Shown here: piece after piece, positions 1-7,003 of the stretch
How the letters are laid out: every line of letters begins with the position of its first letter
How positions within the stretch are numbered: the stretch's first letter is position 1
Source of the DNA: an uncultured Porticoccus sp.
GTDB lineage: Bacteria > Pseudomonadota > Gammaproteobacteria > Pseudomonadales > Porticoccaceae
NCBI GenBank assembly: GCA_950063125.1
Contig: CATLZI010000101.1
Location: forward strand, 1 to 7,547
DNA: 7,547 bases
Direction: 5' to 3'
The notes under the pieces: model-generated
Database searches by the model: none
What the model was told of the DNA's origin: nothing
What the model saw: only the letters and a program-made list of their open reading frames with translations
Program-made: the position numbers and the translations under genes

Positions 1-2006
1 CCAGTGGCCAGCATATCGATACGGGTTTTGATGGGCATCACCCAGGCATTGGTCAGGCCGGGAAACTTCACCAGGGCATCCAGTTCCTTTTTTAACGATT
101 CCGTGGTCATGCCATCGCGCCACTGCTCCCTCGGTTTCAACTGGACAAAGGTTTCAATCATGGTCAGGGGCGCCGGGTCAGTGGCTGTTTCTGCCCGACC
201 GATTTTGCCGAATACGCTTTTCACTTCTGGCACCGTGGCAATCAACTTGTCGGTCTGCTGCAGGATCTCCCGTGCTTTACCTATTGACAGTCCGGGATAG
301 GTGGTGGGCATATACATCAAATCGCCCTCATCCAGGGGAGGAATAAATTCGCTACCTATCTGGCTGACTGGCCAAAACCCGATAACCGTAATCACCAGGG
401 CTAAGACGAGCGTGGATTTAGGGTAATTGAGCACGGTTTTAAGCGCAGGCATATACACGCCAATCAACGCGCGATTGAGTGGGTTTTTGTGCTCGGGCAA
501 TACTTTTCCGCGAATAAAATAGCCCATCAGCACGGGCACCAGCGTTACCGCCAATGCAGCGCTTGCGGCCATCGCATAGGTTTTGGTAAAGGCCAGCGGC
601 GAGAACATACGGCCTTCCTGGGCCTCCAGGGTAAACACCGGCACGAAACTCACGGTAATGATCAGCAGGCTGAAAAATAGCGCAGGACCGACTTCGGCGG
701 CAGATTCCGCGACTACCTGCCAGCGATTTTCGTTGGTCAGTGGTGTTCGCTCCATATGCTTGTGCATGTTCTCTATCATGACGATGGCGCCGTCGATCAT
801 GGCGCCGATGGCAATGGCAATCCCGCCCAACGACATGATATTGGCGTTGAGTCCTTGCGCATGCATGACGATAAATGCGACAAGAATACCCACTGGCAAA
901 CTGACAATGGCCACCAGACTGGAGCGGATATGAAACAGGAAGACGACACACACCAGGGCCACGACGATGAACTCTTCCAGCAATTTGTGCCACAGGTTTT
1001 CCACCGCACGCTCAATCAGGCCGGAACGATCATAGACCGTCACGATTTCCACACCCTCAGGCAACCCGGCCTTGAGTGTCTCCAGCTTGGCTTTGACGCC
1101 ATCAATGGTTTTTTGCGCATTCTCGCCAAAACGCATGACCACGATGCCGCCCACCGTTTCACCTTCGCCATTGAGTTCGGCAATGCCCCGGCGCATCTGC
1201 GGCCCGACGTCGATGTCCGCCACATCCTTTAACAGCAAGGGGGTACCGTTTACGTTCAGGCCCAAAGGGATATTGGCCAGATCATCACGCCCCTGGATGT
1301 AGCCAGACGCGCGCACCATGTATTCCGCTTCGGCCATTTCCACCACCGACGCCCCGACCTCCTGGTTACCCCGCTGGATCGCCATTTGGATATGGGACAG
1401 CGGGATGTTGAAGGCCCGTAACTTATCCGGGTGAACCCTGACCTGATATTGCTTCACCATGCCACCCAGGGCGGAAACTTCCGACACGCCGGGAACCGTT
1501 TGCAGCTCGTATTTCAAGAACCAGTCCTGCAGGCTGCGCAGCTGGCTGAGATCGTGCTGACCGGTGCGGTCCACCAGCGCGTAGAGGTAGACCCAACCCA
1601 CACCGGTGGCATCCGGCCCCAATTGCGGCCTGGCATTGGGCGGCAAAGTCGGTGCCACCTGCGACAGGTACTCCAGCACTCGCGATCGCGCCCAGTAAGC
1701 ATCGGTATCCTCATCAAAAATGACATAGACATAGGAGTCGCCGAAAAAGGAGTAACCCCGAACCGTAACGGCGCCAGGCACGGACAGCATGGCTGTAGTC
1801 AGTGGATAGGTGACCTGATCTTCCACCACCTGCGGCGCCTGCCCCGGATAACTGGTTTTGATAATCACCTGCACGTCCGACAAATCGGGAATGGCATCCA
1901 CTGGCGTGTTTTTCAGGGACCAACCGCCGATCCCCACCAGAATCAGGGTGGCCAGCAGCACAAAAAAGCGGTTTTGGACAGACCAGCGGATAATACCTTC
2001 AATCAT
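1..2006 (-). CDS. cusA: CusA-type heavy-metal RND efflux pump (Cu(I)/Ag(I)), C-terminus beyond the window
   Basis: This is the inner-membrane, proton-driven pump subunit of a CusCBA-type tripartite system that exports Cu(I)/Ag(I) across the outer membrane. The frame is open from ATG at 2006 to the window edge, giving 668 complete codons of a family usually near 1,040 residues. It starts [18 protein letters not shown] (first membrane helix), followed by a periplasmic domain and a helix bundle around residues 340-545. The cut falls in the second periplasmic domain. Residues known to matter in E. coli CusA are all visible: proton-relay Asp405 ([10 protein letters not shown]), the methionine path M271, M391, M403, M410 and M479, and the binding cluster M566, M616 and M665 (E. 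coli M573, M623, M672, shifted by a 7-residue deletion after residue 414). The start overlaps the cusB stop (ATGA) and has a strong GGAGGA site 7 bases upstream. The long match and intact relay argue for copper/silver rather than CzcA-type zinc/cobalt export. Confidence 0.96.
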   Translation of the reverse strand, partial: MIEGIIRWSVQNRFFVLLATLILVGIGGWSLKNTPVDAIPDLSDVQVIIKTSYPGQAPQVVEDQVTYPLTTAMLSVPGAVTVRGYSFFGDSYVYVIFDEDTDAYWARSRVLEYLSQVAPTLPPNARPQLGPDATGVGWVYLYALVDRTGQHDLSQLRSLQDWFLKYELQTVPGVSEVSALGGMVKQYQVRVHPDKLRAFNIPLSHIQMAIQRGNQEVGASVVEMAEAEYMVRASGYIQGRDDLANIPLGLNVNGTPLLLKDVADIDVGPQMRRGIAELNGEGETVGGIVVMRFGENAQKTIDGVKAKLETLKAGLPEGVEIVTVYDRSGLIERAVENLWHKLLEEFIVVALVCVVFLFHIRSSLVAIVSLPVGILVAFIVMHAQGLNANIMSLGGIAIAIGAMIDGAIVMIENMHKHMERTPLTNENRWQVVAESAAEVGPALFFSLLIITVSFVPVFTLEAQEGRMFSPLAFTKTYAMAASAALAVTLVPVLMGYFIRGKVLPEHKNPLNRALIGVYMPALKTVLNYPKSTLVLALVITVIGFWPVSQIGSEFIPPLDEGDLMYMPTTYPGLSIGKAREILQQTDKLIATVPEVKSVFGKIGRAETATDPAPLTMIETFVQLKPREQWRDGMTTESLKKELDALVKFPGLTNAWVMPIKTRIDMLAT

Positions 2007-3604
2007 GGCTTGTCCTCCCCGTTGCGCTGGCCTTGATCCATATCGATCGCATCATGGCTCATACCCTGATGCTGGCTGTTGTCCATGGATTGCCCGTCCC
2101 CCTCCCTGGGCGCATCTTCGGACACCTGTTCCAGTCGATGGATCTGGCTGATCACGTAGTGGTTGTCCCCGTTCCGCTGAATCTCCACATGCAGCTTCAT
2201 GTCGGGTTTCAGCCCATCCAGATCCACTGCGGGGTCCACAGTAAAATCCATCGTCATGGCAGGCCATTGCCAGGCATCGATGGGGTCGTGAGCCAGCTTG
2301 AGCATTCGGTGTTCGACCATGACGCCTTCAATACGGGCGTCGACCGATACCGATGCCGGTGTTTCAGGCTGGGTATCGTCATCCGGGCTGTGGTTCATGC
2401 GACGAAAATCCGAGGTCTTGCTGGATTCGGAATCAATCAAAAATTGAGCGGAAGTCACAAGCCGGTCGCCCTCGTTGAGCCCCGACAGAATCTCCACCTG
2501 GTTCTCGCCAATCCGCCCCACCTCGACGGCGATGGATTTAAAGCGCCCGTCACCTTTAGCCAACACGACCCGCGATTGACTACCCGTGCGAATCAGTGCT
2601 TCACGGGGAATGAGCAACGCCTCCCGAGCAGGTTGTGTCGCTATCGTCATTTGCGCAAACATACCCGGCCGCAAGTAACCGTCCGGGTTGTCGAATCGTA
2701 CCCGCACCCGAGCTGTTCGAGTCTGGGTATTCAGTGACGGGTAGATATAGTCAACCGTGCCAGACCACGTGCGTCCTGGCAGATAATCGAGGTACATGCG
2801 CACTGCATCGCCCTCTCGCACATTCATAACCTGACGCTCGAACACTTCTCCTATGACCCAGATATGTTCCAGCTGCCCGATGGCCATCATTTCCATACCG
2901 GGTTTCACAAACATGCCTTCACGGACCATAAGATTGTCCAATACGCCGGATTGCGGGGCCTTGATGGTGATGGCCTGACTGACCTTTGCGGATTTTTTCA
3001 GTCGGTGGATTTCCGATTCCGGCACCTGTAAAGCCGACAGCCGCTCCATGGCAGCAGTGATTAGTGTTGGGTTATTTCGCTTTAATGCCAGCAACAGTTC
3101 TTCCTGAGCATTGACCAGGGTAGGCGAATATAAGGCATAGAGCGGTTCGCCTTGAGTGACCGGATCTCCGGCGGCTTTGACATGGAGTTTTTCAATCCAG
3201 CCTTCTACCCGTGGATGAATGTGAACAAGACGGTCTTCATCATATTGCACATAGCCCACGGTATTGACAGAGACGTCCAGCTGCCCCCGAGTGGCAGGCG
3301 CTGTACGTACGCCGAGGTTATTGACCACATCGGGAGAGATGGTGACTGTGCCAATCTCCTGATCGCCGCCCGCGTTTTCATACACTGGTATCAGATCCAT
3401 CCCCATAGGGGATTTACCCGGTTTGTCGCGCTTGTAATTGGGATTCATCGGCGCGACCCAGTAGAGTGGTTTTTTCTCGGCTGCAACGTCATCACCGCCC
3501 GTGGTCCCTTTCATACGCCATAGGGCCGAATAGTGCGCAAGGGTCGCTGTCGCAATCAACAAGGCAACTGTAATGAAAAAAGATTTATTCAATTGAATCT
3601 TCAT
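2003..3604 (-). CDS. cusB: CusB periplasmic adaptor with a fused C-terminal CusF-like copper chaperone domain
   Basis: This 533-residue membrane-fusion protein links the CusA pump to the CusC channel. Residues 1-28 form an N-terminal signal/anchor helix. Residues 48-76 are a heavy-metal-binding segment ([18 protein letters not shown] onward) with M53, M67 and M69, matching the three metal-binding methionines of E. coli CusB. Residues about 110-330 hold the barrel-sandwich/hairpin and beta-barrel regions ([20 protein letters not shown]), followed by the membrane-proximal part to about 395. After an acidic linker, residues 424-491 look like CusF, with H439, W447, M450 and M452 at exactly the spacing of CusF H36/W44/M47/M49, the Cu(I)/Ag(I) site capped by tryptophan. 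A Met/His/Asp-rich tail (from about 506) ends the protein. E. coli CusB is about 407 residues, so the extra length is the fused domain and tail. ATG overlaps the cusC stop (ATGA), with AAGGA upstream, and its own stop overlaps cusA. There are no cysteines, so it is not a lipoprotein. Confidence 0.95.
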   Translation of the reverse strand: MKIQLNKSFFITVALLIATATLAHYSALWRMKGTTGGDDVAAEKKPLYWVAPMNPNYKRDKPGKSPMGMDLIPVYENAGGDQEIGTVTISPDVVNNLGVRTAPATRGQLDVSVNTVGYVQYDEDRLVHIHPRVEGWIEKLHVKAAGDPVTQGEPLYALYSPTLVNAQEELLLALKRNNPTLITAAMERLSALQVPESEIHRLKKSAKVSQAITIKAPQSGVLDNLMVREGMFVKPGMEMMAIGQLEHIWVIGEVFERQVMNVREGDAVRMYLDYLPGRTWSGTVDYIYPSLNTQTRTARVRVRFDNPDGYLRPGMFAQMTIATQPAREALLIPREALIRTGSQSRVVLAKGDGRFKSIAVEVGRIGENQVEILSGLNEGDRLVTSAQFLIDSESSKTSDFRRMNHSPDDDTQPETPASVSVDARIEGVMVEHRMLKLAHDPIDAWQWPAMTMDFTVDPAVDLDGLKPDMKLHVEIQRNGDNHYVISQIHRLEQVSEDAPREGDGQSMDNSQHQGMSHDAIDMDQGQRNGEDKP

Positions 3605-4938
3605 GGGGTTAATCCTTGCGCGTGGTTACTGCTGGTGGCGGGAAACGGTTCTGAACCATTTTTGGACAAGAGGTAATTCAACTCGGCAATCATCTTCAGC
3701 CGATCAATCCTGATCGTTAAAAAGTCGATCTTGGCATTTAACTCAGCAATGCGGGCGCGCACCGCTTCGGCAAAGTCGCCGTCGTCGTTGTTGTAGGCGG
3801 CCAGGGCAGCTTCGGCCTGCTCTGACATTTGCGGCAATAACTGCTCGGCGTAGAGCGCGCGACGATCATTCAGACGCTGTAGCTGGACCAAGGCCGTATC
3901 CAGGTTCGCCATCAGCTTTCGCGCCATCAGTAACTTGTCAGTTTTCAAGGCCTCGGCCCGAGAAGTGGCCGCACTGACGTCTTTATCCTGTCGCTTGCCG
4001 GTGAAAAGCGGCAGGTCAAAGGTCACACCGACAGAGAACAAATCAGCGCGGTCGCGACCCATGGGATCATCGTCCCTATAGCCGTATTGGGCGGAAAGAC
4101 CCCACTCAGGTTTATATTTCTGGCGCGCTAATTCGACCCCGGTCTCCATGGCATCAATACCTTGATCAAGTGCCAGCAAGACTGGGTGCCGATTGACCTG
4201 TTCATACAGCCAACGATCATTATCCGGCTGGCCTTCCACCGACGTCGGCTCATCACCGTACTGGCTGGGCACAAGCTGCGCTAACGGCAGACGGGCGCGA
4301 CCGCCGATCCATTCGGATAAACGCTGTTGGGCTGACTCCGACTGTTGCCGCAGCACCGTCAAACGATCGTCCAACCGGGTAAGCTCCAATTGGGCCCGGA
4401 TAATATCCTGCTGGCGGGCACGTCCCAGTGCCGACGAATAGCTCGCTTTGGTTGCATCCACCAAATGTTCAAACAGCGAGCGATCCCGCTCAATCAATCG
4501 AATGCTCTCCTGGGCCCTGAATGCTTCCAGCCACAGCTGCGAGACAGTAGCCGCTACCTTGGCCTGGCGATTCTGCCTGAGCAATGGCTCCTGTTCCGCC
4601 AACTCCTGTTTCTGACGGCTGGACAGCGCCAGACTATCGCCGCGAGGAAACATCTGACTAACACCTACAGTGAGCTGCGTCATAGGCTCCTGGTTGATAT
4701 CGAAGCTATCGGTAGGAAAGTTAGCCGCCATCAGGCTGACCTTGGGGTCTGGAAGCGTCGATGCTGAAATTGATTCGCTGGTCAAAGCGTCTTCGCGGTG
4801 CCGGCTACCGTTCAGCCAGGGATCCGTGGCAATGGCATGGGCGATGGCCTCATCCAGACTCAACGTATTAGCCGGGCTCTGCGCAAATACAGGAAGCCCC
4901 ACCAGCAAAAACAATAAAAATACCCATTGAATGTTCAT
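3601..4938 (-). CDS. cusC: CusC/CzcC-like outer-membrane factor (TolC family)
   Basis: This 445-residue protein is the outer-membrane channel of the tripartite pump. Residues 1-19 are a signal peptide (hydrophobic core, VFA cleavage before QSPAN). The rest shows the two-repeat TolC/OEP pattern: long, Gln/Arg/Glu/Ala-rich helical stretches around residues 100-215 and 320-425 separated by short strands (for example LFSVGVTFDLPLFTGKRQ in the second repeat). It contains no cysteine at all, so unlike E. coli CusC it cannot be lipid-anchored. The spacing and repeats look closer to the CzcC-like branch than to enterobacterial CusC, so the symbol rests partly on the linked cusB and cusA. The ATG at 4938 is preceded by AGGA overlapping the stop of the DUF411 gene, which lies only 11 bases upstream, and its stop overlaps cusB by ATGA. 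These junctions support one operon. Confidence 0.9.
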   Translation of the reverse strand: MNIQWVFLLFLLVGLPVFAQSPANTLSLDEAIAHAIATDPWLNGSRHREDALTSESISASTLPDPKVSLMAANFPTDSFDINQEPMTQLTVGVSQMFPRGDSLALSSRQKQELAEQEPLLRQNRQAKVAATVSQLWLEAFRAQESIRLIERDRSLFEHLVDATKASYSSALGRARQQDIIRAQLELTRLDDRLTVLRQQSESAQQRLSEWIGGRARLPLAQLVPSQYGDEPTSVEGQPDNDRWLYEQVNRHPVLLALDQGIDAMETGVELARQKYKPEWGLSAQYGYRDDDPMGRDRADLFSVGVTFDLPLFTGKRQDKDVSAATSRAEALKTDKLLMARKLMANLDTALVQLQRLNDRRALYAEQLLPQMSEQAEAALAAYNNDDGDFAEAVRARIAELNAKIDFLTIRIDRLKMIAELNYLLSKNGSEPFPATSSNHAQGLTP

Positions 4939-4949
4939 CGTTATATGTC

Positions 4950-5450
4950 CTATTGCTGATCGCGACTATTCACAGATGCAAACACGTCAGCCGAACCGTC
5001 TTTTTTAAGCAGCCATACCTTGTAAGGCGTAAACCTGTCACCCATCTCCATACCAGGACTGCCTGCCGGCATGCCAGGCACACTAAGGCCGATGGCGTCA
5101 TCGGGAGGGTTTTCCAGAAACTGCTGAACAAAGCGCGCAGGGATATGGCCTTCGAACACATAACCGTTACTCGTCACTGCTGTATGGCAGGACTGGAACT
5201 CAGGTGCTATGCCATAGTCATTTTTAATGCGATTCAAGTCCGACGGGTGGTGGGTTTTTGTGTCAAAACCAACATCTTCCATATGGTGAACCCATTGCTG
5301 GCAGCATTGACAGGTGCGGCTTTTATAAACATCCAACGTGGCAATCGTTGCGCTTTTAGTTGCGTGATTTTCGCTTTCGGAACAAGCGGTAAGAAATAAC
5401 AGGAATACGATCAGCGCCGGAAAGCGCAGATAGGTATGTAACGGCTTCAT
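4950..5450 (-). CDS. DUF411 family metal-binding lipoprotein
   Basis: This 166-residue exported protein belongs to the DUF411 family, often found next to copper and other metal-resistance genes and presumed to bind metal in the periplasm; no enzymatic role is established. The start is placed at ATG 5450 because GGGAG lies 5 bases upstream. An in-frame TTG at 5462 would add four residues but would bury that site. A lipobox (FLTAC) gives lipid-modified Cys23; Ser at +2 predicts sorting to the outer membrane. The family core follows: VYKSRTCQCCQQWVHHM with C47, C49 and C50, then FQSCHTAV, GYVFEGHIPA and GLSVPGMPAGSPGMEMG. Most relatives have CGCC where this one has CQCC. The gene sits 11 bases before cusC and is probably co-transcribed with it, suggesting that it hands over or holds Cu(I) near the pump. 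That role is inference. Confidence 0.9.
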   Translation of the reverse strand: MKPLHTYLRFPALIVFLLFLTACSESENHATKSATIATLDVYKSRTCQCCQQWVHHMEDVGFDTKTHHPSDLNRIKNDYGIAPEFQSCHTAVTSNGYVFEGHIPARFVQQFLENPPDDAIGLSVPGMPAGSPGMEMGDRFTPYKVWLLKKDGSADVFASVNSRDQQ

Positions 5451-5477
5451 GATGACTCCCAATCAAGAGTTGCAGTG

Positions 5478-5502
5478 AACGCGCTCGTAGCGATGGCGCG
5501 TT
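5478..5502. repeat. Inverted repeat AACGCGC / GCGCGTT
   Basis: Seven-base perfect arms at 5478-5484 and 5496-5502 enclose an 11-base loop that itself contains a short TCG/CGA pairing. It lies about 20 bases upstream of the DUF411 ribosome-binding site on the transcript. It is followed by TTTTAAA on the plus strand, which would suit a weak plus-strand terminator, although no plus-strand gene feeds into it. Function unknown. Confidence 0.4.
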
Positions 5503-5517
5503 TTAAACATACGTTAT

Positions 5518-5534
5518 GGGAGTTTTGATCTCCC
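5518..5534. repeat. Short hairpin GGGAG / CTCCC
   Basis: Five-base perfect arms at 5518-5522 and 5530-5534 flank a 7-base loop. On the minus-strand transcript the arms read GGGAG then CTCCC. The CTCCC arm is complementary to the GGGAG ribosome-binding site of the DUF411 gene at 5456-5460, so the same arm could pair with either element. This alternative pairing is seen in the sequence; a regulatory role is inference. Confidence 0.4.
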
Positions 5535-5551
5535 GCTTATCGAGTCGTCAG

Positions 5552-5570
5552 ACGCCTGAATTTCAGGCGT
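5552..5570. repeat. Palindrome ACGCCTGAA / TTCAGGCGT
   Basis: Nine-base perfect arms at 5552-5560 and 5562-5570 surround a single central base. It lies 12 bases after the stop codon of the Cys-rich protein gene. The near-absence of a loop fits a protein-bound operator or a stem with a small AT loop. There is no T-tract on the minus strand, so it is at best a weak or factor-dependent terminator. Confidence 0.45.
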
Positions 5571-5582
5571 ACCAACCCTACT

Positions 5583-5963
5583 TCAGCGGGAAATGGGGGG
5601 GCGAAACAGCGAGGAAGCTGCCTGGGAGAGGAAGGAAACCGAATACGCTGTATTGAGGGTTTGAGAAAACTGGACGGAAAACGGCGACAGTGTACTCACC
5701 ACCGCAACGCTTGCAGAGATGCAATCCAGCTGAGAGCAGTGATCCTGGCTGCAACAATCAGCGGCATCAGCCGTAAGGGCATTATTGATCTGGATATTGT
5801 TTGCCTTGGTATGGCTTCCATGATCCATTGCCCCCGTCATTACTGGAACATCAGGTTCGTGACTCATCTTGTGGCAGGGCAATTTCGCAGCAGCAAACGA
5901 CTGGCTGGTAAAAGCCAGTAACGCGAAGATCGCCATGTAAAATCTGAATCTGCTAAGCCACAT
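5583..5963 (-). CDS. Small exported Cys/His/Met-rich protein, probably copper-binding
   Basis: This 126-residue protein is the first gene of the metal cluster. ATG at 5963 is preferred. An in-frame TTG at 5972 adds three residues with no better ribosome-binding site, and neither start has a strong one. Residues 1-24 form a signal peptide ending SFA before AAKLPC. The mature part has LPCHKMSHE (C30, H31, M33, H35), Met/His residues at 42-51, then a cluster with C70, C71, C76 and C81 (DCCSQDHCSQLDC). The C-terminus ends SLFRPPISR, a hydrophobic/PP ending I associate with small exported proteins near copper genes, including CopL-like ones. No enzyme fold is recognisable. The ligand pattern and position point to periplasmic Cu(I) binding or sensing. 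It follows the only clear promoter of the cluster and may be expressed more strongly than the genes beyond the 132-base leader. Confidence 0.8.
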   Translation of the reverse strand: MWLSRFRFYMAIFALLAFTSQSFAAAKLPCHKMSHEPDVPVMTGAMDHGSHTKANNIQINNALTADAADCCSQDHCSQLDCISASVAVVSTLSPFSVQFSQTLNTAYSVSFLSQAASSLFRPPISR

Positions 5964-5993
5964 AATCTGCAAATGGTTATATTAACATTAGGA

Positions 5994-6021
5994 AAGATAC
6001 CTTATTCTCTCGAAAGTTCAA
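5994..6021 (-). promoter_or_regulatory. Predicted sigma70 promoter of the copper gene cluster
   Basis: On the minus strand, TTGAAC (6021-6016) and TATCTT (5999-5994) are separated by 16 bases, a good sigma70 layout. The predicted start is near 5987, leaving a short leader of about 24 bases before ATG 5963. It is the best minus-strand promoter seen upstream of the copper cluster. No CusR/CopR-type box and no CueR-type dyad with a 19-base spacer was recognised. Confidence 0.55.
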
Positions 6022-6039
6022 ACATAACGCCCTTGATGA

Positions 6040-6053
6040 TTGACATAGATCAA
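6040..6053. promoter_or_regulatory. FNR/ANR/DNR-type binding site upstream of the copper cluster
   Basis: TTGACATAGATCAA (minus strand TTGATCTATGTCAA) matches the FNR/ANR consensus TTGAT-N4-ATCAA at nine of ten fixed positions. It is embedded in a longer dyad, TGATTGA / TCAATCA (6037-6043 and 6050-6056). Its centre (6046.5) lies about 60 bases upstream of the start predicted from the minus-strand promoter, close to the -61.5 spacing of class I activation. It suggests low-oxygen induction of the copper genes. It is also upstream of the divergent small plus-strand gene. Confidence 0.6.
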
Positions 6054-6154
6054 TCAACGGATACTTCCATTAAGCGCCAGAACTGCAAATATTGACTTGA
6101 GGCCCACCCCGTCAGGATTGAGTGGCTGAGCTAAGTTTTTTTGTCCAACGGCGC

Positions 6155-6160
6155 TATACT
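6155..6160 (+). promoter_or_regulatory. Possible -10 element for the 69-codon plus-strand gene
   Basis: TATACT stands 40 bases before the ATG of the small gene. No good -35 hexamer lies at 16-18 bases; TAAGTT at 6132-6137 is a poor match, and a T-run (6136-6142) precedes it. Treat as a weak candidate that may need an activator. Confidence 0.3.
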
Positions 6161-6199
6161 TAAATCTGAGCTGGAGTAACCCGCAGGTGGAGTCTGCCG

Positions 6200-6409
6200 A
6201 TGAATACTGTCAACCGCATTGCCAATATCCTCAGAGCCAGTGCTGCTTTGCTCGTAACCGCTGTGGGCATTCTATTCAGCGCCGATGACGACGAAAGCGA
6301 AGACCGTCCCTTAGGAGATGGCTCAGACCGATTTGGGGAGCACAATTTTCGTACTGGACGTATGGACTCTGGAGCTGATCCAGATGGCTGGTATGAGGAG
6401 GACTTGTAA
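6200..6409 (+). CDS. Small membrane protein with acidic tail, possibly island-associated
   Basis: This 69-residue protein reads opposite to its neighbours. ATG at 6200 has GGTGGAG 7 bases upstream, a strong ribosome-binding site, which is the main reason to call it real. Residues about 10-27 (ILRASAALLVTAVGILFS) form one hydrophobic helix. The rest is acidic, beginning ADDDESEDR and ending DPDGWYEEDL, so the protein probably sits in the inner membrane with its tail on one side. I do not recognise a named family. Similar short proteins with a DP-x-GWY-acidic ending seem familiar from integrative conjugative elements, but this is memory, not a search. It converges on the TraG-like remnant with a 7-base gap, which suggests that the two are old neighbours from the same element. 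Function unknown. Confidence 0.65.
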   Translation: MNTVNRIANILRASAALLVTAVGILFSADDDESEDRPLGDGSDRFGEHNFRTGRMDSGADPDGWYEEDL

Positions 6410-6416
6410 CAGCTCC

Positions 6417-6702
6417 CTATTTCTTCTTCATCCCTTTTGAGACGGCCATTTTACCCAAACTGCCGCCCTGCCTTCCTGCATCATCAGCAGGCCTTGCGAG
6501 CGGGGAAGTAGCTGCAGTGATAGAGCGCCCTATATTCACCCCCGCCCACGCCATCATCCCACTCCACAGCAGCGGCAATCCCAGATAGAGACTGGTTGTG
6601 ATCATATTCAACAGCATGCGCTTGGCGTCATGTTCGCCAGGGTTGGCGAAGATCTGCAGGAAGACATTGACGTCAGGGTACATGGACAGAATCGGTCAGC
6701 AT
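6417..6702 (-). pseudogene. Remnant of an ICE conjugation gene, TraG-N-like C-terminal end
   Basis: The 88-codon frame from ATG 6683 reads YPDVNVFLQIFANPGEHD, then DAKRMLLNMITTSLYLGL, LPLLWSGMMAWAGVNIG, a Pro/Gly-rich stretch and a KKK end. This resembles the last membrane helix and tail of TraG N-terminal-domain mating-pair proteins of integrative conjugative elements, normally several hundred residues. There is no ribosome-binding site before 6683, and the frame is closed by a stop five codons upstream. By contrast, GGAGGA lies 6 bases before an ATG at 6702 that reads MLTDSVHVP and stops at 6673, in another frame. The simplest reading is a gene whose start and end survive with the middle deleted out of frame. 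Alternatively, the 6702 start is chance and only a C-terminal fragment remains. The family call is from pattern memory, so moderate. Confidence 0.55.
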
Positions 6703-6728
6703 GGCTAATCCTCCTTTTCTCGTCCTTA

Positions 6729-6882
6729 ATACCATGATCAAACATGCCGTATTTTTCGCCTATATTTCCTTTAATATCAGCATATTAGTGATTTTCGATA
6801 CCATGACTACTCCAAAATTCATGGCATGGTATTTCTTTGAGGTCGCGGTATCAGCTCGAACAATACCATCAAAAATACCATG
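6729..6882. repeat. Five ATACCAT heptamers, candidate integrase arm-type sites
   Basis: ATACCAT occurs on the plus strand at 6729-6735, 6798-6804, 6863-6869 and 6875-6881, and inverted (ATGGTAT) at 6826-6832. Four of the five extend to ATACCATG. A further partial match, CGGTATC, lies at 6846-6852. The last two direct copies are 12 bases apart, about one helical turn. Such short repeats beside an attachment core are typical of arm sites bound by the N-terminal domain of tyrosine integrases, and TGGTAT words are common near P4-type integrase attachment sites. Function is inference. Confidence 0.5.
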
Positions 6883-6925
6883 AAAAAAGTTTGCTTGAGG
6901 GTGCTAGGGAGTGCCTGACATTGCC

Positions 6926-6963
6926 AGAAAAAATAAAGAAAAACCCATTGATATCAATGGGTT
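6926..6963 (-). terminator. Rho-independent terminator downstream of guaA
   Basis: The 22-base perfect palindrome at 6942-6963 has arms AACCCATTG and CAATGGGTT around ATAT. On the minus strand it is followed by TTTCTTTATTTTTTC (6941-6927). It begins 47 bases after the guaA stop. The stem is only moderately GC-rich but perfect, and the T-tract is good in the guaA direction only. Confidence 0.75.
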
Positions 6964-7003
6964 AATAGAGGTTTACTGCTTGTGAATGCCAGCCAGTGCC
7001 AGA

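Larger units (their letters stand above)
5451..5582 (-). other. Leader region between the Cys-rich gene and the DUF411 gene, with three hairpins
   Basis: These 132 bases separate two genes that read the same way. In transcription order they hold three inverted repeats (5552-5570, 5518-5534 and 5478-5502) and then the GGGAG ribosome-binding site at 5456-5460. None is followed by a convincing T-run on the minus strand, so they do not look like simple full terminators. No clear sigma70 promoter was found between them. The layout would fit partial read-through, RNA processing or a conditional leader that sets different levels for the small protein and the pump genes. Confidence 0.45.

Noticed and set aside
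439..993. 184-codon minus-strand open frame, with other long frames on both strands across 1-2000
   Set aside because: These are shadows of the continuous cusA frame, which runs without a stop from 2006 to the edge and carries every expected CusA motif.
2033..2737. 234-codon plus-strand open frame
   Set aside because: It lies antisense to cusB, has no recognisable domain, and cusB is certain.
5501..5582. CusR/CopR or CueR operator upstream of the DUF411 gene
   Set aside because: The palindrome at 5552-5570 does not match the operator patterns I know for these regulators, and there is no CueR-like dyad inside a 19-base promoter spacer.
6116..6125. GATTGAGTGG, a 10-base match to the end of guaA, as a possible second attachment site
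   Set aside because: It is inverted relative to guaA and the match ends there. A similar 11-base match occurs inside cusA at 473-483, so it looks like chance.
6160..6345. 61-codon minus-strand frame
   Set aside because: Antisense to the plus-strand 69-codon gene, which has the better ribosome-binding site.
6546..6562. ATCATCCCACTCC resembling the guaA-end ATCATTCCCACTC
   Set aside because: It encodes the conserved LLWSGMM part of the TraG-like frame and is not an exact repeat, so coincidence is the simpler explanation.
6701..6883. 60-codon plus-strand frame over the heptamer region
   Set aside because: No ribosome-binding site, low-complexity hydrophobic product, and it overlaps the repeat array and the TraG-like remnant start. 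It is more likely chance in AT-rich DNA.
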